64,000 nt of DNA. It comes from Hyphomicrobiales bacterium. Lineage in GTDB: Bacteria > Pseudomonadota > Alphaproteobacteria > Rhizobiales > Rhizobiaceae. How positions within the stretch are numbered: position 1 is the stretch's first letter; the number at the start of each line of letters is the position of its first letter. The notes under the pieces were generated by a model, which was not told the origin of the DNA, ran no database searches, and saw only the letters and a list, made by a program, of their open reading frames with translations. The stretch is from NCBI GenBank assembly GCA_900466475.1, contig UBMI01000004.1, positions 1-64,000 on the forward strand, in the 5' to 3' direction. This document shows positions 9,770 to 18,699 of this stretch, one piece after another. The position numbers were made by a program, and so were the translations under genes.

Positions 9770-10729
9770 ATGCAACAGATTGATGGTCTCAACGGGCGCG
9801 TTGCCGATGCGCCCTCGGATAATTGGGTTTATCGCATCCTGCCGCCCTGGCTGTGGCCCTATGCGCAGCTTGCGCGCTGGGACCGGCCGATCGGATGGCA
9901 GCTTCTCATGTGGCCGTGCTTCTGGTCGGCCACGCTTGCCGCCAATGCGGCAATCGAACCGCGTGTGTTTTCCGGCGCCCTGCTTCTCTACCATCTGTTC
10001 TTGTATTTTATAGGCTCTGTCGCCATGCGCGGCGCCGGCTGCACCTATAATGACCTTGTCGACCACGAGATCGACACGCAGGTGGCGCGCACCCGCTCGC
10101 GTCCTCTGCCCTCAGGGCGTGTGACGCGCAGGCAGGCGAAGATCTTCATCGCACTGCAGGCGTTGGTCGGCCTCTTCGTGCTATTGCAGTTCAACTGGTT
10201 TGCCGTGCTTCTCGGGGTTCTGTCGCTCGGCGTCGTCGCCCTCTATCCCTTCGCCAAGCGCTTTACGGACTGGCCGCAATTCTTCCTCGGTCTCGCCTTT
10301 TCCTGGGGGGCGCTCATGGGCTGGGCAGGCATTTTCGGTAGCCTCTCCTTCTCTGCCGTCCTGCTTTACCTTGCCTCGGTGGTCTGGACGATCGGTTACG
10401 ACACGATCTACGCCCATCAGGACAAGGAGGATGACGAACTGATCGGCGTTCGCTCGACGGCCCGCCTGTTCGGCGAGCGCACACATCTTGCGCTTGTCGG
10501 CCTGTACGGGCTGACCCTAGTGCTGATGTTCCTGTCCTTCGCGCTTGCCGGCGTCGGCATTCTGGCCTTCATCGGCCTGCTGATTGCGGCCGGAATGTTC
10601 GCCTGGCAGATCAGAACGCTCGATATCGACGACGGCGCTCAGTGCCTCGCGCTCTTCAAATCGAACACCCGAGTTGGGTGGATCATCTTCCTCGGCCTGT
10701 TCGTCTCGCTGCTTTTCGCCATTCCCTGA
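9770..10729 (+). CDS. ubiA: 4-hydroxybenzoate polyprenyltransferase
   Basis: A 319-residue integral membrane prenyltransferase with about eight or nine hydrophobic segments. Both Asp-rich motifs are present: NDLVDHEIDTQVARTRSRPL from residue 94 (N-D-x2-D-x3-D) and YDTIYAHQDKEDDELIG, which bind the polyprenyl diphosphate through Mg. It attaches the polyprenyl tail to 4-hydroxybenzoate in ubiquinone synthesis at the inner membrane, supplying quinone to the respiratory chain that ends in the oxidase encoded at 58.8-64 kb. The N-terminus RILPPWLWPYAQLARWDRP is typical. An ATG at 9762 is in another frame. A convergent-gene terminator follows. Confidence 0.95.
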   Translation: MQQIDGLNGRVADAPSDNWVYRILPPWLWPYAQLARWDRPIGWQLLMWPCFWSATLAANAAIEPRVFSGALLLYHLFLYFIGSVAMRGAGCTYNDLVDHEIDTQVARTRSRPLPSGRVTRRQAKIFIALQALVGLFVLLQFNWFAVLLGVLSLGVVALYPFAKRFTDWPQFFLGLAFSWGALMGWAGIFGSLSFSAVLLYLASVVWTIGYDTIYAHQDKEDDELIGVRSTARLFGERTHLALVGLYGLTLVLMFLSFALAGVGILAFIGLLIAAGMFAWQIRTLDIDDGAQCLALFKSNTRVGWIIFLGLFVSLLFAIP

Positions 10730-10758
10730 ACTGAAATGAGGAATGTCCGTTAAATGAA

Positions 10759-10782
10759 AAACCCGGCGCGATGGCCGGGTTT
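10759..10782. terminator. Terminator between ubiA and the DUF6101 gene
   Basis: A perfect 9-bp stem AAACCCGGC/GCCGGGTTT around GCGATG lies between two convergent genes. The flanks are A/T-rich on both sides, so it can act in both directions. Confidence 0.75.
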
Positions 10783-10805
10783 GAAAACGGGTCGGAATGT
10801 ATCGC

Positions 10806-11372
10806 TCAGTTGCGAGCGATGATTTCCTTGCCTTCGATCTTCATGAGGACGCCGAGCTTGCCGGTCGTGCGGCGCACGAGGAAGCGCGGGCGACGGTTTG
10901 CGAAATAGGAGTGGCGGCGGCGCGGCTTCATTTCGCTGGTGCGCAGCCCGCCGAGATGTTCTTCGAGGGGGCGGGCGATGCCATCGGCTTCCACCATCAG
11001 CATGGGAATACCGAAGGCTTCCGACCAGCTGCGCCAGTCGGCGGCGATGTCGCCGAGATCGTGGGCGACGAGCAGCGGGATGCAGAGTTCCGGATCTTCG
11101 TGATGCAGCTCGAGCGTCACTGTGACTTCACCATTGCCGTGGTCGATGGCGCGGGCTGCAACGCCCTTGAAGACACGTCGCGGCAGGGCGATAGAGAGTG
11201 GCAGGCCGCTGGAGGGGAGAATCTTGCGCAGGACTGCGCCGCGTTCGTCGATCGTTATGCTGACGTCACCGGTATCGTCGTGGATGGCATAGCTTACCTG
11301 CTGCGGAAAGCGAGACGGATCAAGACGCAATGTCGTGCCAGCCCAGACGGGCTTCAGAACGGTATTCTTCAT
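10806..11372 (-). CDS. DUF6101-type conserved protein
   Basis: A 188-residue protein that I recognise as the rhizobial family now called DUF6101, of unknown function. It starts MKNTVLKPVWAGTTLRLDP and has a central LPRRVFKGVAARA stretch, an acidic HHEDPELCIPLLVAHDLGD segment, and a very basic region MKPRRRHSYFANRRPRFLVR near the C-terminus that could bind nucleic acid or an acidic partner (inference). It is soluble with no signal peptide. It stands alone, convergent with ubiA. Confidence 0.8.
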   Translation of the reverse strand: MKNTVLKPVWAGTTLRLDPSRFPQQVSYAIHDDTGDVSITIDERGAVLRKILPSSGLPLSIALPRRVFKGVAARAIDHGNGEVTVTLELHHEDPELCIPLLVAHDLGDIAADWRSWSEAFGIPMLMVEADGIARPLEEHLGGLRTSEMKPRRRHSYFANRRPRFLVRRTTGKLGVLMKIEGKEIIARN

Positions 11373-11672
11373 TTCATTTCTACCCTTGTCTTACCTGAGA
11401 GCCGGTTTCCGGTCTTCTCCTTGGGACTTTTCGTCCTCTATGGCCCGACAATAGGCGGCCCCCGTTCCGTACAGCTTAAAAATTGCGGTTAAGAAAATCC
11501 TGCCTCCGGGGATGGTTAGCAAAAACGAATATGGCACGGTTTCCGGAATATGAACGCGGCCCCGTGCCAGAGCAGGACAGCTTCAGGTAAGTCTCGGGTA
11601 AGTTTTGCGTGGCAAAATGCTCGCACCAATAGTCCGTCATTCTTTAAAGACTTTGCTGAAAAGGGCGCATTC
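11373..11672. other. 300-bp intergenic region before the DUF1217 giant
   Basis: No gene is visible in these 300 bases. They hold the promoters of two divergent genes. An inverted pair CTTAA/TTAAG flanks nine bases near 11474-11492, and GGCACGG pairs with CCGTGCC further down (about 11531-11570), suggesting a leader hairpin. AAGGGC before 11673 is the likely ribosome site of the DUF1217 gene. Confidence 0.4.
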
Positions 11673-14600
11673 ATGATCACGGCATCCCTGGCATACGTCA
11701 TTCTGTCTCGTGATATGCCGAAAAGCCTCGACCGCGTCGCCAATCAGACGCAGGTCAAAAAAGATGCCCAGTATTACGCCGACAATATCAACAAGGTGAA
11801 GGACGTCGACGACTTCCTTGGCGACTACAAGCTCTACAGCTACGCCATGAAGGCTTATGGGCTTGATGACATGATCTACGCCAAGGCCTTCATGAAGAAG
11901 GTTCTGGAAAGCGATCTCACGGACGCGAACAGTTTCGCCAACAAGCTTTCCGACACCCGTTACAAGGAATTTGCCTCCGCCTTCAATTTCCACGCGCCGC
12001 CCAAGGATATTCAGACGGACGCGCAGGAAGACGATCTGATCGGCCTCTACAAGCAATCCTTCGCTGATGCAGCCGATCAGGCCGCCACCGAAACGAAATA
12101 CTACAGCGCGCAGATGGACGACGTGAAGAACGTCCAGGACTTCGTCGGCAATTCCCGCCTGCTGAATTACGCGTTGAAAAGCGTCGGCATCGACCCGACC
12201 TACATCTCGAAGGACTACATCGCCAGCGTCCTGTCCACGGACATCAGCAAGCTTGGCGGCAATGCACCCGATACGAGCGATCCGGCCTACGATCCGACCA
12301 AGACCTATGTCGGTGACAAGCTCTATGCGCTCGCCCAGCAGTTCAACTTCAAGCCGGACAATGGCGACACCCAGTATTTTCGCGCCAATATCGGTTCGGT
12401 GCAGTCGGTCGACGACTTGCTCGCCGATCCGCGCCTGCGCACGGTGGCGCTCCAGTCCGTCGGCATCGATCCGGCAACGGCCGATGACGCTTTCATCAAG
12501 ATGGTGCTGACAAGCGATCCGGCCACACTTGGCGGCGACGCGCCGCTCAACAACCCTAATCCGTCGCTCAACTATGTCGGCGACAAATACAAGGAACTTC
12601 GTTCTTACTTCAATTTCCAAGCCGATGGTTCGGTCGATGGTTCGGCCCAGAATTCCGGCCAGACCGATGAGGTCGCAGAACTATACGCGTTCCGCGCGCC
12701 TGCAGTTGGCGGCGTCGCCCAGACTGCGACACAGAAGAACAACGTCATCGAACAGTATAACATCAAGACTGCACCGCAGATCGTCGACCGCGACGGCACA
12801 GCCAGCGATGTGTACTATACCAGCCCGGCAATGTCGGATCTCAACAAGAGCTACTATCAGTCCAAGATCGGCACGATCACCAATGTTGATCAATTGGTCA
12901 ACGACAAGCGGCTTGCAGACTACGTTCGCGCCGCATTCGGCATGGATCCGGGCTTTACGCAGCTGAAGAGCGTCCTGACAGATCCGACCTATGCCCGTTC
13001 GGTCGATATGGGAGAGGCTTACAAGGCCTTCAACTTCAAGTCCGATGGTACGGTCTCCCCGACGAAGCGCGCGCAATCCTATGATCAGTTGACGGGCATG
13101 GTGAATGCAGCGTCGAACGTTACCGGCTACTTCTCGAACAAGATGATACCCGCGAGCGGTCCGAGCACGATCACCAACGTCGACGAACTGCTTTCCGACA
13201 AGACTCTGACCTCTTACATCAAGGATGCCTACGGCCTTGGCCAGGATTTCAGCAATGCCGAGCTGAAGAACATCCTCACGGATTCCGCCTACGCCACGAC
13301 GGCGGGCCATCAGGACATCCATGACGCCTTCAATTTCAACGCGGATGGTTCGATCAACGGCACGATCCAGAGCGCCGCGCAGCTCAAGAGCATCAATCAG
13401 CTCGCTGCAGCCAATGCGTCCTACTATCAGGCCAAGCTACCGGATCTCTCGAACAACGGTTCGACCGCGGCCGTTGACGTTTTCCTCGCCGACGACAAGT
13501 TGGTCAGCTTTCTGCGCACCAACCTGCAGATCGGCGACGACATCAGCGACACTACGCTTCGCGGCATTCTGACCGATCCGACGGTCGCGGCGGCCCAGGG
13601 CTATAGCGACGTCTACCAGCTCTTCAACTTCCGTCAGGACGGGACGGTCGCTCAAAACACGTTCTCGCAGAGCGCCGACCAGGTTGCGGCAATGAACACG
13701 AAGGCGGACGACGCCGCCTCCTATTACGGCAGGACGATGCCTTCGATCGCCAGCGTCGATCAGTTGCTGGCCGATCAGAAGCTCAACAATTACATCCGTT
13801 ACGCTTTCAGTATTCCGGCGAGCGTTTCGGACACTGATCTGCGCAACATCCTCACCGATCAAAGCGGTACCGGTCCCTATGCCAATGTGAAGGCTGCGTT
13901 CAATTTCCAGGCGGACGGCACCGTTGCCCCCGGTCTTCCGGCGCAGACAACCACGCAGTTGGCCTCCTTGAACTCGGCTGCCAGCATACGGGAGCAAAGT
14001 ACCCTTGACCGGATGGGCGACGTCAATGATGTCGATCAGCTGCTCGCCGATTCATCCCTGACTGACTATCTGAAGATGGCGTATGGCCTGGCCTACGACA
14101 CGAGCAACGCCGAGCTGAAGAGCATTCTCACCGACCCGGCCCATGCAGCATCCGTCGGCCAGGCTGATCTCAACGCCGCCTTCAATTTCGCTGCGGACGG
14201 GTCGCTGCCGACCTCGACCTCGCCCCAGACCGGTGAGCAGACGACGAACACGTCAGACAATTACGGCGCTCGCGCCAACAATCAGGGCAACGATCTCATC
14301 GACCGCATCATCGCGAACTACAAGTCGCGAATGGATGACGCCAATGGCGTGAAGAATGTCAATGATTTCATGAAGACCAACAAGACCGCCGATACGCTCC
14401 TCGGTAACGACTCCTATCCGGACCTTTATCAGATAGCGCTGCAGGCCTATGGCCTGACGACGAACGACGTCTCGCGCTCCACCATGCGCAAGCTGCTTGT
14501 CAGCGACCCCTACGATCCGAAGGGATATGTCGCGTCGTTCAAGGATGACCGCATCACCAATATGGTCCGTGCCTTCAATTTCGGCGCCGATGGCAAGGCT

Positions 14601-15395
14601 GCCGAGCCGATGTCGGCGCTCTCTGCTGCCACCATGGCGAAATATGCGACCGATTATAAGTCGCACGTGACCATGCTCATGAAGGACGGTCCTGCAAAGG
14701 ACCGCGCTTCAAAGGATGCGACCAAGGAAGTGGATTATTTCGGCAAGACCATTCCAACCATAACGTCGCTCGATGATTTCCTGGCCGACAAGCGCCTGAC
14801 GGATCTTGTGCTGAAAGCAAATGGCCTCGATCCGAAGAAATACGACAAAGATACGCTGAAGAAGATCTTCACCTCCGATCCTGACGACAAGAAGAGCTAT
14901 CTCAACACCACGGCTGACGCGCGCTTCAAGGAAATCGTCGCCTCCTTCAATTTCGACAAGGACGGCAACCTGACCCGTGCCAAGATGGGAGCCATCCAGG
15001 ACAAGCAGGCCGAAGCAAGCACGCAGCAGCAATATGTGCAGATGACCCTGGAAACCCAGGAGGGCGAAAAGAACGATGGCGTTCGCCTGGCGCTCTATTT
15101 CAAGCGCAAGGCCGGTGACGTGACGTCGCTCTACAACATTCTCGGTGACAAGGCACTCTATGAGGTCATCCAGACCGCCTATAGCCTGCCCCAGCAGATT
15201 TCGGCAATGGACGTGACCAAGCAGGTCGACCTTCTCGGTCGCTTCGTGAAGCTCGAAGACCTGCAGGATCCGAAGAAGGTCGATAAGCTCATCAAGCGTT
15301 TCACGGCCATGTACGACATCAAGAACAACACGCAGCAGTCGCCGGCGCTCCAGCTCCTGACCGGCGGTACCGGCCAGGCGTCGTCGCTGCTCTGA
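11673..15395 (+). CDS. Giant DUF1217 repeat protein
   Basis: A 1,240-residue protein made almost wholly of DUF1217-type units. The first unit (about residues 25-105) is a standard DUF1217 block: VKDVDDFLGDYKLYSYAMKA, then AFMKKVLESDL, ending in AFNFHAP. About nine further units follow, each with Y-Y/F, VDxLLADxxL, a helical AYGL-like step, LKxILTD and an ending A-F-N-F-x-x-D-G. The last ~90 residues form a different capping segment. DUF1217 proteins are usually single- or few-unit and encoded in rhizobial flagellar clusters; here no flagellar gene is nearby. There is no classical signal peptide. ATG 11673 follows AAGGGC and matches the family N-terminus (SLAYVILSRDM); an upstream in-frame ATG at 11550 has no support. 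Function is unknown; a secreted or filament-associated role is speculation. Confidence 0.88.
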   Translation: MITASLAYVILSRDMPKSLDRVANQTQVKKDAQYYADNINKVKDVDDFLGDYKLYSYAMKAYGLDDMIYAKAFMKKVLESDLTDANSFANKLSDTRYKEFASAFNFHAPPKDIQTDAQEDDLIGLYKQSFADAADQAATETKYYSAQMDDVKNVQDFVGNSRLLNYALKSVGIDPTYISKDYIASVLSTDISKLGGNAPDTSDPAYDPTKTYVGDKLYALAQQFNFKPDNGDTQYFRANIGSVQSVDDLLADPRLRTVALQSVGIDPATADDAFIKMVLTSDPATLGGDAPLNNPNPSLNYVGDKYKELRSYFNFQADGSVDGSAQNSGQTDEVAELYAFRAPAVGGVAQTATQKNNVIEQYNIKTAPQIVDRDGTASDVYYTSPAMSDLNKSYYQSKIGTITNVDQLVNDKRLADYVRAAFGMDPGFTQLKSVLTDPTYARSVDMGEAYKAFNFKSDGTVSPTKRAQSYDQLTGMVNAASNVTGYFSNKMIPASGPSTITNVDELLSDKTLTSYIKDAYGLGQDFSNAELKNILTDSAYATTAGHQDIHDAFNFNADGSINGTIQSAAQLKSINQLAAANASYYQAKLPDLSNNGSTAAVDVFLADDKLVSFLRTNLQIGDDISDTTLRGILTDPTVAAAQGYSDVYQLFNFRQDGTVAQNTFSQSADQVAAMNTKADDAASYYGRTMPSIASVDQLLADQKLNNYIRYAFSIPASVSDTDLRNILTDQSGTGPYANVKAAFNFQADGTVAPGLPAQTTTQLASLNSAASIREQSTLDRMGDVNDVDQLLADSSLTDYLKMAYGLAYDTSNAELKSILTDPAHAASVGQADLNAAFNFAADGSLPTSTSPQTGEQTTNTSDNYGARANNQGNDLIDRIIANYKSRMDDANGVKNVNDFMKTNKTADTLLGNDSYPDLYQIALQAYGLTTNDVSRSTMRKLLVSDPYDPKGYVASFKDDRITNMVRAFNFGADGKAAEPMSALSAATMAKYATDYKSHVTMLMKDGPAKDRASKDATKEVDYFGKTIPTITSLDDFLADKRLTDLVLKANGLDPKKYDKDTLKKIFTSDPDDKKSYLNTTADARFKEIVASFNFDKDGNLTRAKMGAIQDKQAEASTQQQYVQMTLETQEGEKNDGVRLALYFKRKAGDVTSLYNILGDKALYEVIQTAYSLPQQISAMDVTKQVDLLGRFVKLEDLQDPKKVDKLIKRFTAMYDIKNNTQQSPALQLLTGGTGQASSLL

Positions 15396-15428
15396 TAATG
15401 GTGTAGCCTGCCGGAGCCCACGAAGGTT

Positions 15429-15514
15429 CTAAAGCATGTCGCATAAAACCGTGCAGCGGTTTGCGCTAACGACATGCAGAAGCAAGAACCTAAGCGTGGC
15501 AAGGCACGCTTTAG
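15429..15514. repeat. MITE-like intergenic repeat, copy A
   Basis: An 86-bp element with terminal inverted repeats CTAAAGC/GCTTTAG. Inside are one large hairpin (arms GCATGTCG and CGACATGC, nested stem AAACCG/CGGTTT) and a second palindrome at the right end (AAGCGTG/CACGCTT). Copies B and C share the core TGCAGCGGTTTTGCG. The right terminus contains the TAA stop of the adjacent minus-strand oxidoreductase gene (15511-15513). It resembles the rhizobial intergenic mosaic elements known as RIME; the identity is not checked. Confidence 0.8.
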
Positions 15515-16941
15515 AGGCTGACCACCTTGTCGGGGTTCATGATACCGGCTGGATCGAAGGCGCGCTTGATGCGACGCATCAGCTCCATCTCGATGGCGGG
15601 CCGGACCGATGCCAGCTCGTCACGCTTCAGCTGACCGATACCATGCTCTGCGGAAATCGAACCGTCATGGGCAAGCACCAGCCCATGCACGATATGGTTC
15701 ATCTCGTGCCAGCGGGCGATGAATGCATCCTTATCGGCTCCAACCGGCTGCGAGATGTTGTAGTGGATGTTGCCGTCGCCCATATGGCCGAAGGCACAGA
15801 TGCGCGCGCCGGGCATTGCCGCCATCACCGCCTCTCCGGCCTCCTTCATGAAGTGCGGTATCTTCGAAACTGGCACGGAAACATCGTGCTTGATGGAACC
15901 GCCCTCGGGCTTCTGAGCATCCGACATGCTTTCGCGCATATGCCAGAGCGCCTTCTGCTGCGCGACGGAGGAGGCGATTGCCGCATCCTGCACGAGCCCT
16001 GCTTCGAAACCCTGCTCCAGAACGGCATTCATCATCCGCTCTGCCGTCTCGGCGGAATCGGAGGTGGAGATATCAACAAGCACATACCAGTCATGCGGCG
16101 TTTCCAGCGGATCGCGCACGCCGTCGATATTGCGCACGGTGATCTCGACGCCGAAACGCGGCATCAGTTCGAAGCCGGTCAGCGAAGTTCCGCAGAGGCT
16201 GGAAGCGAGATTGAAGAACGCGAGCGCATCCTCGACAGACGAAAGCCCCGCAAAGGCAACCTGATGGCCGAGCGGCTGCGGGAAGAGCTTCAGCACTGCG
16301 CCGGTAATAATGCCGAGCGTGCCCTCCGCGCCGATGAAGAGATCGCGCAGATCGTAGCCGGTATTGTCCTTCTTGAGACGACGAAGCCCGTCCCAGATCT
16401 CGCCCGTGGGCAGGACAACTTCGAGGCCGAGGCAGAGCTGGCGCATGTTGCCATAGGCGAGAACTGCCGTGCCGCCGGCGTTGGTGGACAGGTTGCCGCC
16501 GATGCGGCAGGAACCTTCCGAGCCGAGCGAGAGCGGAAACAGGCGGCCATGCGCTTCGGCGGCCTTCTGCACCTCGGCCAGGATCGCCCCGCCGTCGGCG
16601 ACGAGCACGTTTGCGACCGGATCGACATCGCGGATCCTGTTCATGCGCTCGAGCGAAAGGATGACGTCCGCCTTGCCCTCACGCGGCGTCTGCCCGCCGA
16701 CAAGGCCGGTATTTCCGGTCTGCGGTACGATGGCCGTGCCGGTTTCGGTGGCAAGCTTCATGATCGCAGAGACTTCTCCGACCGTCCCGGGCTTTAGCAG
16801 AAGAGGGGAGGAGCCATGATAGAGGCCGCGATTTTCGATGAGGTGCGGCGCGAGATCGGCTTCGCTGCGTAGCGCATATTTCTCGCCGACAATGGCGGTG
16901 AAACGCTCGATAATATCTGCAGAAATGCCTGTGCTGCTCAT
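15511..16941 (-). CDS. GlcD/D-lactate dehydrogenase-type FAD oxidoreductase
   Basis: A 476-residue flavoprotein of the VAO/PCMH family. The FAD-binding half has PQTGNTGLVGGQTP and GSCRIGGNLSTNAGG, and the C-terminal cap ends with the family motif VSAEHGIGQLKRDEL containing the catalytic-site histidine. Related enzymes oxidise D-2-hydroxyacids such as D-lactate, glycolate or 2-hydroxyglutarate and pass electrons to quinone or an electron-transfer flavoprotein. ATG 16941 is chosen (family-like start, GAGGGA upstream); an open extension to 17013 overlaps the upstream gene. It lies 19 bases downstream of the Sua5-type gene on the same strand, so the two are probably co-transcribed. Its stop lies inside repeat copy A. 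Confidence 0.9.
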   Translation of the reverse strand: MSSTGISADIIERFTAIVGEKYALRSEADLAPHLIENRGLYHGSSPLLLKPGTVGEVSAIMKLATETGTAIVPQTGNTGLVGGQTPREGKADVILSLERMNRIRDVDPVANVLVADGGAILAEVQKAAEAHGRLFPLSLGSEGSCRIGGNLSTNAGGTAVLAYGNMRQLCLGLEVVLPTGEIWDGLRRLKKDNTGYDLRDLFIGAEGTLGIITGAVLKLFPQPLGHQVAFAGLSSVEDALAFFNLASSLCGTSLTGFELMPRFGVEITVRNIDGVRDPLETPHDWYVLVDISTSDSAETAERMMNAVLEQGFEAGLVQDAAIASSVAQQKALWHMRESMSDAQKPEGGSIKHDVSVPVSKIPHFMKEAGEAVMAAMPGARICAFGHMGDGNIHYNISQPVGADKDAFIARWHEMNHIVHGLVLAHDGSISAEHGIGQLKRDELASVRPAIEMELMRRIKRAFDPAGIMNPDKVVSL

Positions 16942-16960
16942 GGAACCCGGTCCCTCTTCC

Positions 16961-17935
16961 TTACTCGCGCGGAGCCGCTGCTCGCCGCAGTCGATCGTTG
17001 ATTGCCTCTCCAAGCCCTTCGTCCGGGATCGGTGAAAAGGCGATTACGGCCGCGCCGCTGGCATCGGCCCTCTTCATGTAGTCGAAAAGATTGGCAGCCG
17101 CCTCCGAGAGATCGCCTCGCGGGCTGAGGTTCAGCGCGATAGCCGCTTGCTCGGCGCCTGCCACCCTGTCCGGACCGAAGGCAATCAAAGCTTCGCCGGG
17201 TTCCAGTGCCGTAGCGTCGAGCCGGACGGCCGCACCTGGCGCATAATGCGAGGCGAGCATGCCCGGCGCTTCGATCGCCGCTGCCGCCTTTTTCGAACGC
17301 AGCAAACGCTTGCCTGCCACCCGCTCGATTTCCTTGGCCGGCAGGCCGCCGGGCCGCAGGAGGCGCAGCTCGCCGTTTTCGACCTTGACGATCGTCGATT
17401 CCACGCCGACGGCACTCGCGCCGGCGTCGAGGATGAGGGGTATCTTTCCCCCGAGATCGGCTTCGACATGGGCAGCGCTTGTGGCGCTCACCTTGCCGGA
17501 CGTATTGGCGCTTGGAGCTGCAAGCGGCCGCCCGAAGGCATGAATCAGATCGCCGGTAAAACCTTTGGGTATACGGATCCCAACGCTGTCGAGGCCTGCA
17601 GTCGCCAGCGCATGGATAGCGGTACCTGATTTCAGCGGCAGTACAAGCGTCAGCGGGCCCGGCCAGAAGGCTTCTGCCAGGGCACGGGAGATGGGATCGA
17701 ATTCCGCATAGGTCTCGGCCATGGCAAGATCCGCCATATGGCAGATCAGCGGATTGAAGCGTGGCCGCCCCTTTGTCTCATAGATGCGGGTGATTGCCGC
17801 CGGATTGGTGGCGTCGGCGGCAAGGCCGTAGACCGTCTCGGTCGGTATGGCGATCGCAAAGCCTTCGGCAAGTGCCGCGCAGCCGGCTTCGAGTGCCGTC
17901 TGCCTGTCCGCCTTGATGTCGATTATTCTTGCCAT
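16961..17935 (-). CDS. Threonylcarbamoyl-AMP synthase (Sua5/YrdC type)
   Basis: A 324-residue protein with the YrdC domain first (PTETVYGLAADATNP, then the KxR-type motif ETKGRPRFNPLI) and the Sua5-specific C-terminal domain, joined by a linker with the signature APGMLASHYAPGAAV. It condenses threonine, bicarbonate and ATP into threonylcarbamoyl-AMP, the donor for the t6A37 modification of ANN-decoding tRNAs. The length and second domain make it a Sua5 rather than a short TsaC. ATG 17935 gives MARIIDIKADR; an upstream extension to 17989 is unlikely. It is followed after 19 bases by the FAD oxidoreductase gene. Confidence 0.93.
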   Translation of the reverse strand: MARIIDIKADRQTALEAGCAALAEGFAIAIPTETVYGLAADATNPAAITRIYETKGRPRFNPLICHMADLAMAETYAEFDPISRALAEAFWPGPLTLVLPLKSGTAIHALATAGLDSVGIRIPKGFTGDLIHAFGRPLAAPSANTSGKVSATSAAHVEADLGGKIPLILDAGASAVGVESTIVKVENGELRLLRPGGLPAKEIERVAGKRLLRSKKAAAAIEAPGMLASHYAPGAAVRLDATALEPGEALIAFGPDRVAGAEQAAIALNLSPRGDLSEAAANLFDYMKRADASGAAVIAFSPIPDEGLGEAINDRLRRAAAPRE

Positions 17936-18024
17936 GTCCTGCCCGGTTTTGCTGCGGCAGTCATTAGGCCTTCCTTGCGGCGCGATCAATCCCGCCCGGA
18001 ACGGTGGATCAGCTGTCGCTGGAG

Positions 18025-18633
18025 CTACAGTTGGCGAATGATCTGGCGAAGCTGCTCGTTGCGGGCACCGAGCAGGAGGATGTTGCGGATAGCGATCTGC
18101 GGATCGTTGGTACGAAAGAGCAGGCCATTGCCGCGCACCGAGCGGTCGACCACCATCCTCTCCGGCGTGCTTTCACCCGCCTTGATCGCCACGGCGAAAT
18201 ACATGCGGGAATTCTGCACCGCGATATTGTCGAAGAAATTATCGTTGTCGCCGATGTCGGAATAGAAGTTGGCGATGTAGAAGGCCCACGCCACTTCGTC
18301 GTAGCGGGCGAATTTGGTGCGTGCGGCCGTGACATGGCAGTAGCCGAGATGGGGGCTATCGGCCAGCGTCCTATGGAAAATCAGCTTGGGGAACTGGATC
18401 GAGGGGTGGAAGCCGTTGATGTTCTGATGGGTCTTTTCGCCGGCTGTCTGCAGCTTGCGTGCGGTCTTTTCGGCGACTTCGTCGTGTGTGAGATAGCGGC
18501 GTTCTTCCGGCAGCCAGTCCTCGCGGCGGCGGCTGATACGGCCGGTGCGCAGGAATTCCGAATGCTTGGTTTGAAGCCGCGGTTCCGCAGGCTTGATTTC
18601 TTCCCGCGTGTCGAAATATCGAAGTTTGGCCAT
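18025..18633 (-). CDS. Conserved protein of unknown function
   Basis: A 202-residue soluble protein that I do not recognise with confidence; it may be one of the rhizobial DUF families (DUF6656 is a possibility I cannot check). It starts MAKLRYFDTREEIKPAEPRL. It has a basic stretch GRISRRREDWLPEERRY, a central aromatic-rich part AWAFYIANFYSDIGDNDNFF and a C-terminus RNEQLRQIIRQL. No signal peptide or membrane segment is visible. Codon use matches its neighbours, so it is a real gene. A perfect TTAA-N7-TTAA box sits 52 bases before its start, suggesting control by the cell-cycle regulator CtrA. Confidence 0.75.
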   Translation of the reverse strand: MAKLRYFDTREEIKPAEPRLQTKHSEFLRTGRISRRREDWLPEERRYLTHDEVAEKTARKLQTAGEKTHQNINGFHPSIQFPKLIFHRTLADSPHLGYCHVTAARTKFARYDEVAWAFYIANFYSDIGDNDNFFDNIAVQNSRMYFAVAIKAGESTPERMVVDRSVRGNGLLFRTNDPQIAIRNILLLGARNEQLRQIIRQL

Positions 18634-18684
18634 GGCTTGCAGTCTTCGCTGTGAAGGGTCGCCGACAAGGATAGAATTTCATGC

Positions 18685-18699
18685 TTAACGCCCTGTTAA
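18685..18699. promoter_or_regulatory. CtrA-type box TTAA-N7-TTAA
   Basis: TTAA at 18685-18688 and TTAA at 18696-18699 are separated by exactly seven bases, the full consensus for the alphaproteobacterial response regulator CtrA. It lies 52 bases upstream of the minus-strand unknown gene, a sensible promoter position; the divergent Rieske oxygenase gene starts over 320 bases away. Confidence 0.55.

Noticed and set aside
11474..11492. TTAA...TTAA pair before the DUF1217 gene as a CtrA site
   Set aside because: The spacing is nine bases and not seven.
11610..11626. TGGC...GC pattern resembling a sigma-54 promoter before the DUF1217 gene
   Set aside because: GG-N10-GC spacing fits, but the -12 element is TCGC and the -24 element lacks CACG; match too weak.
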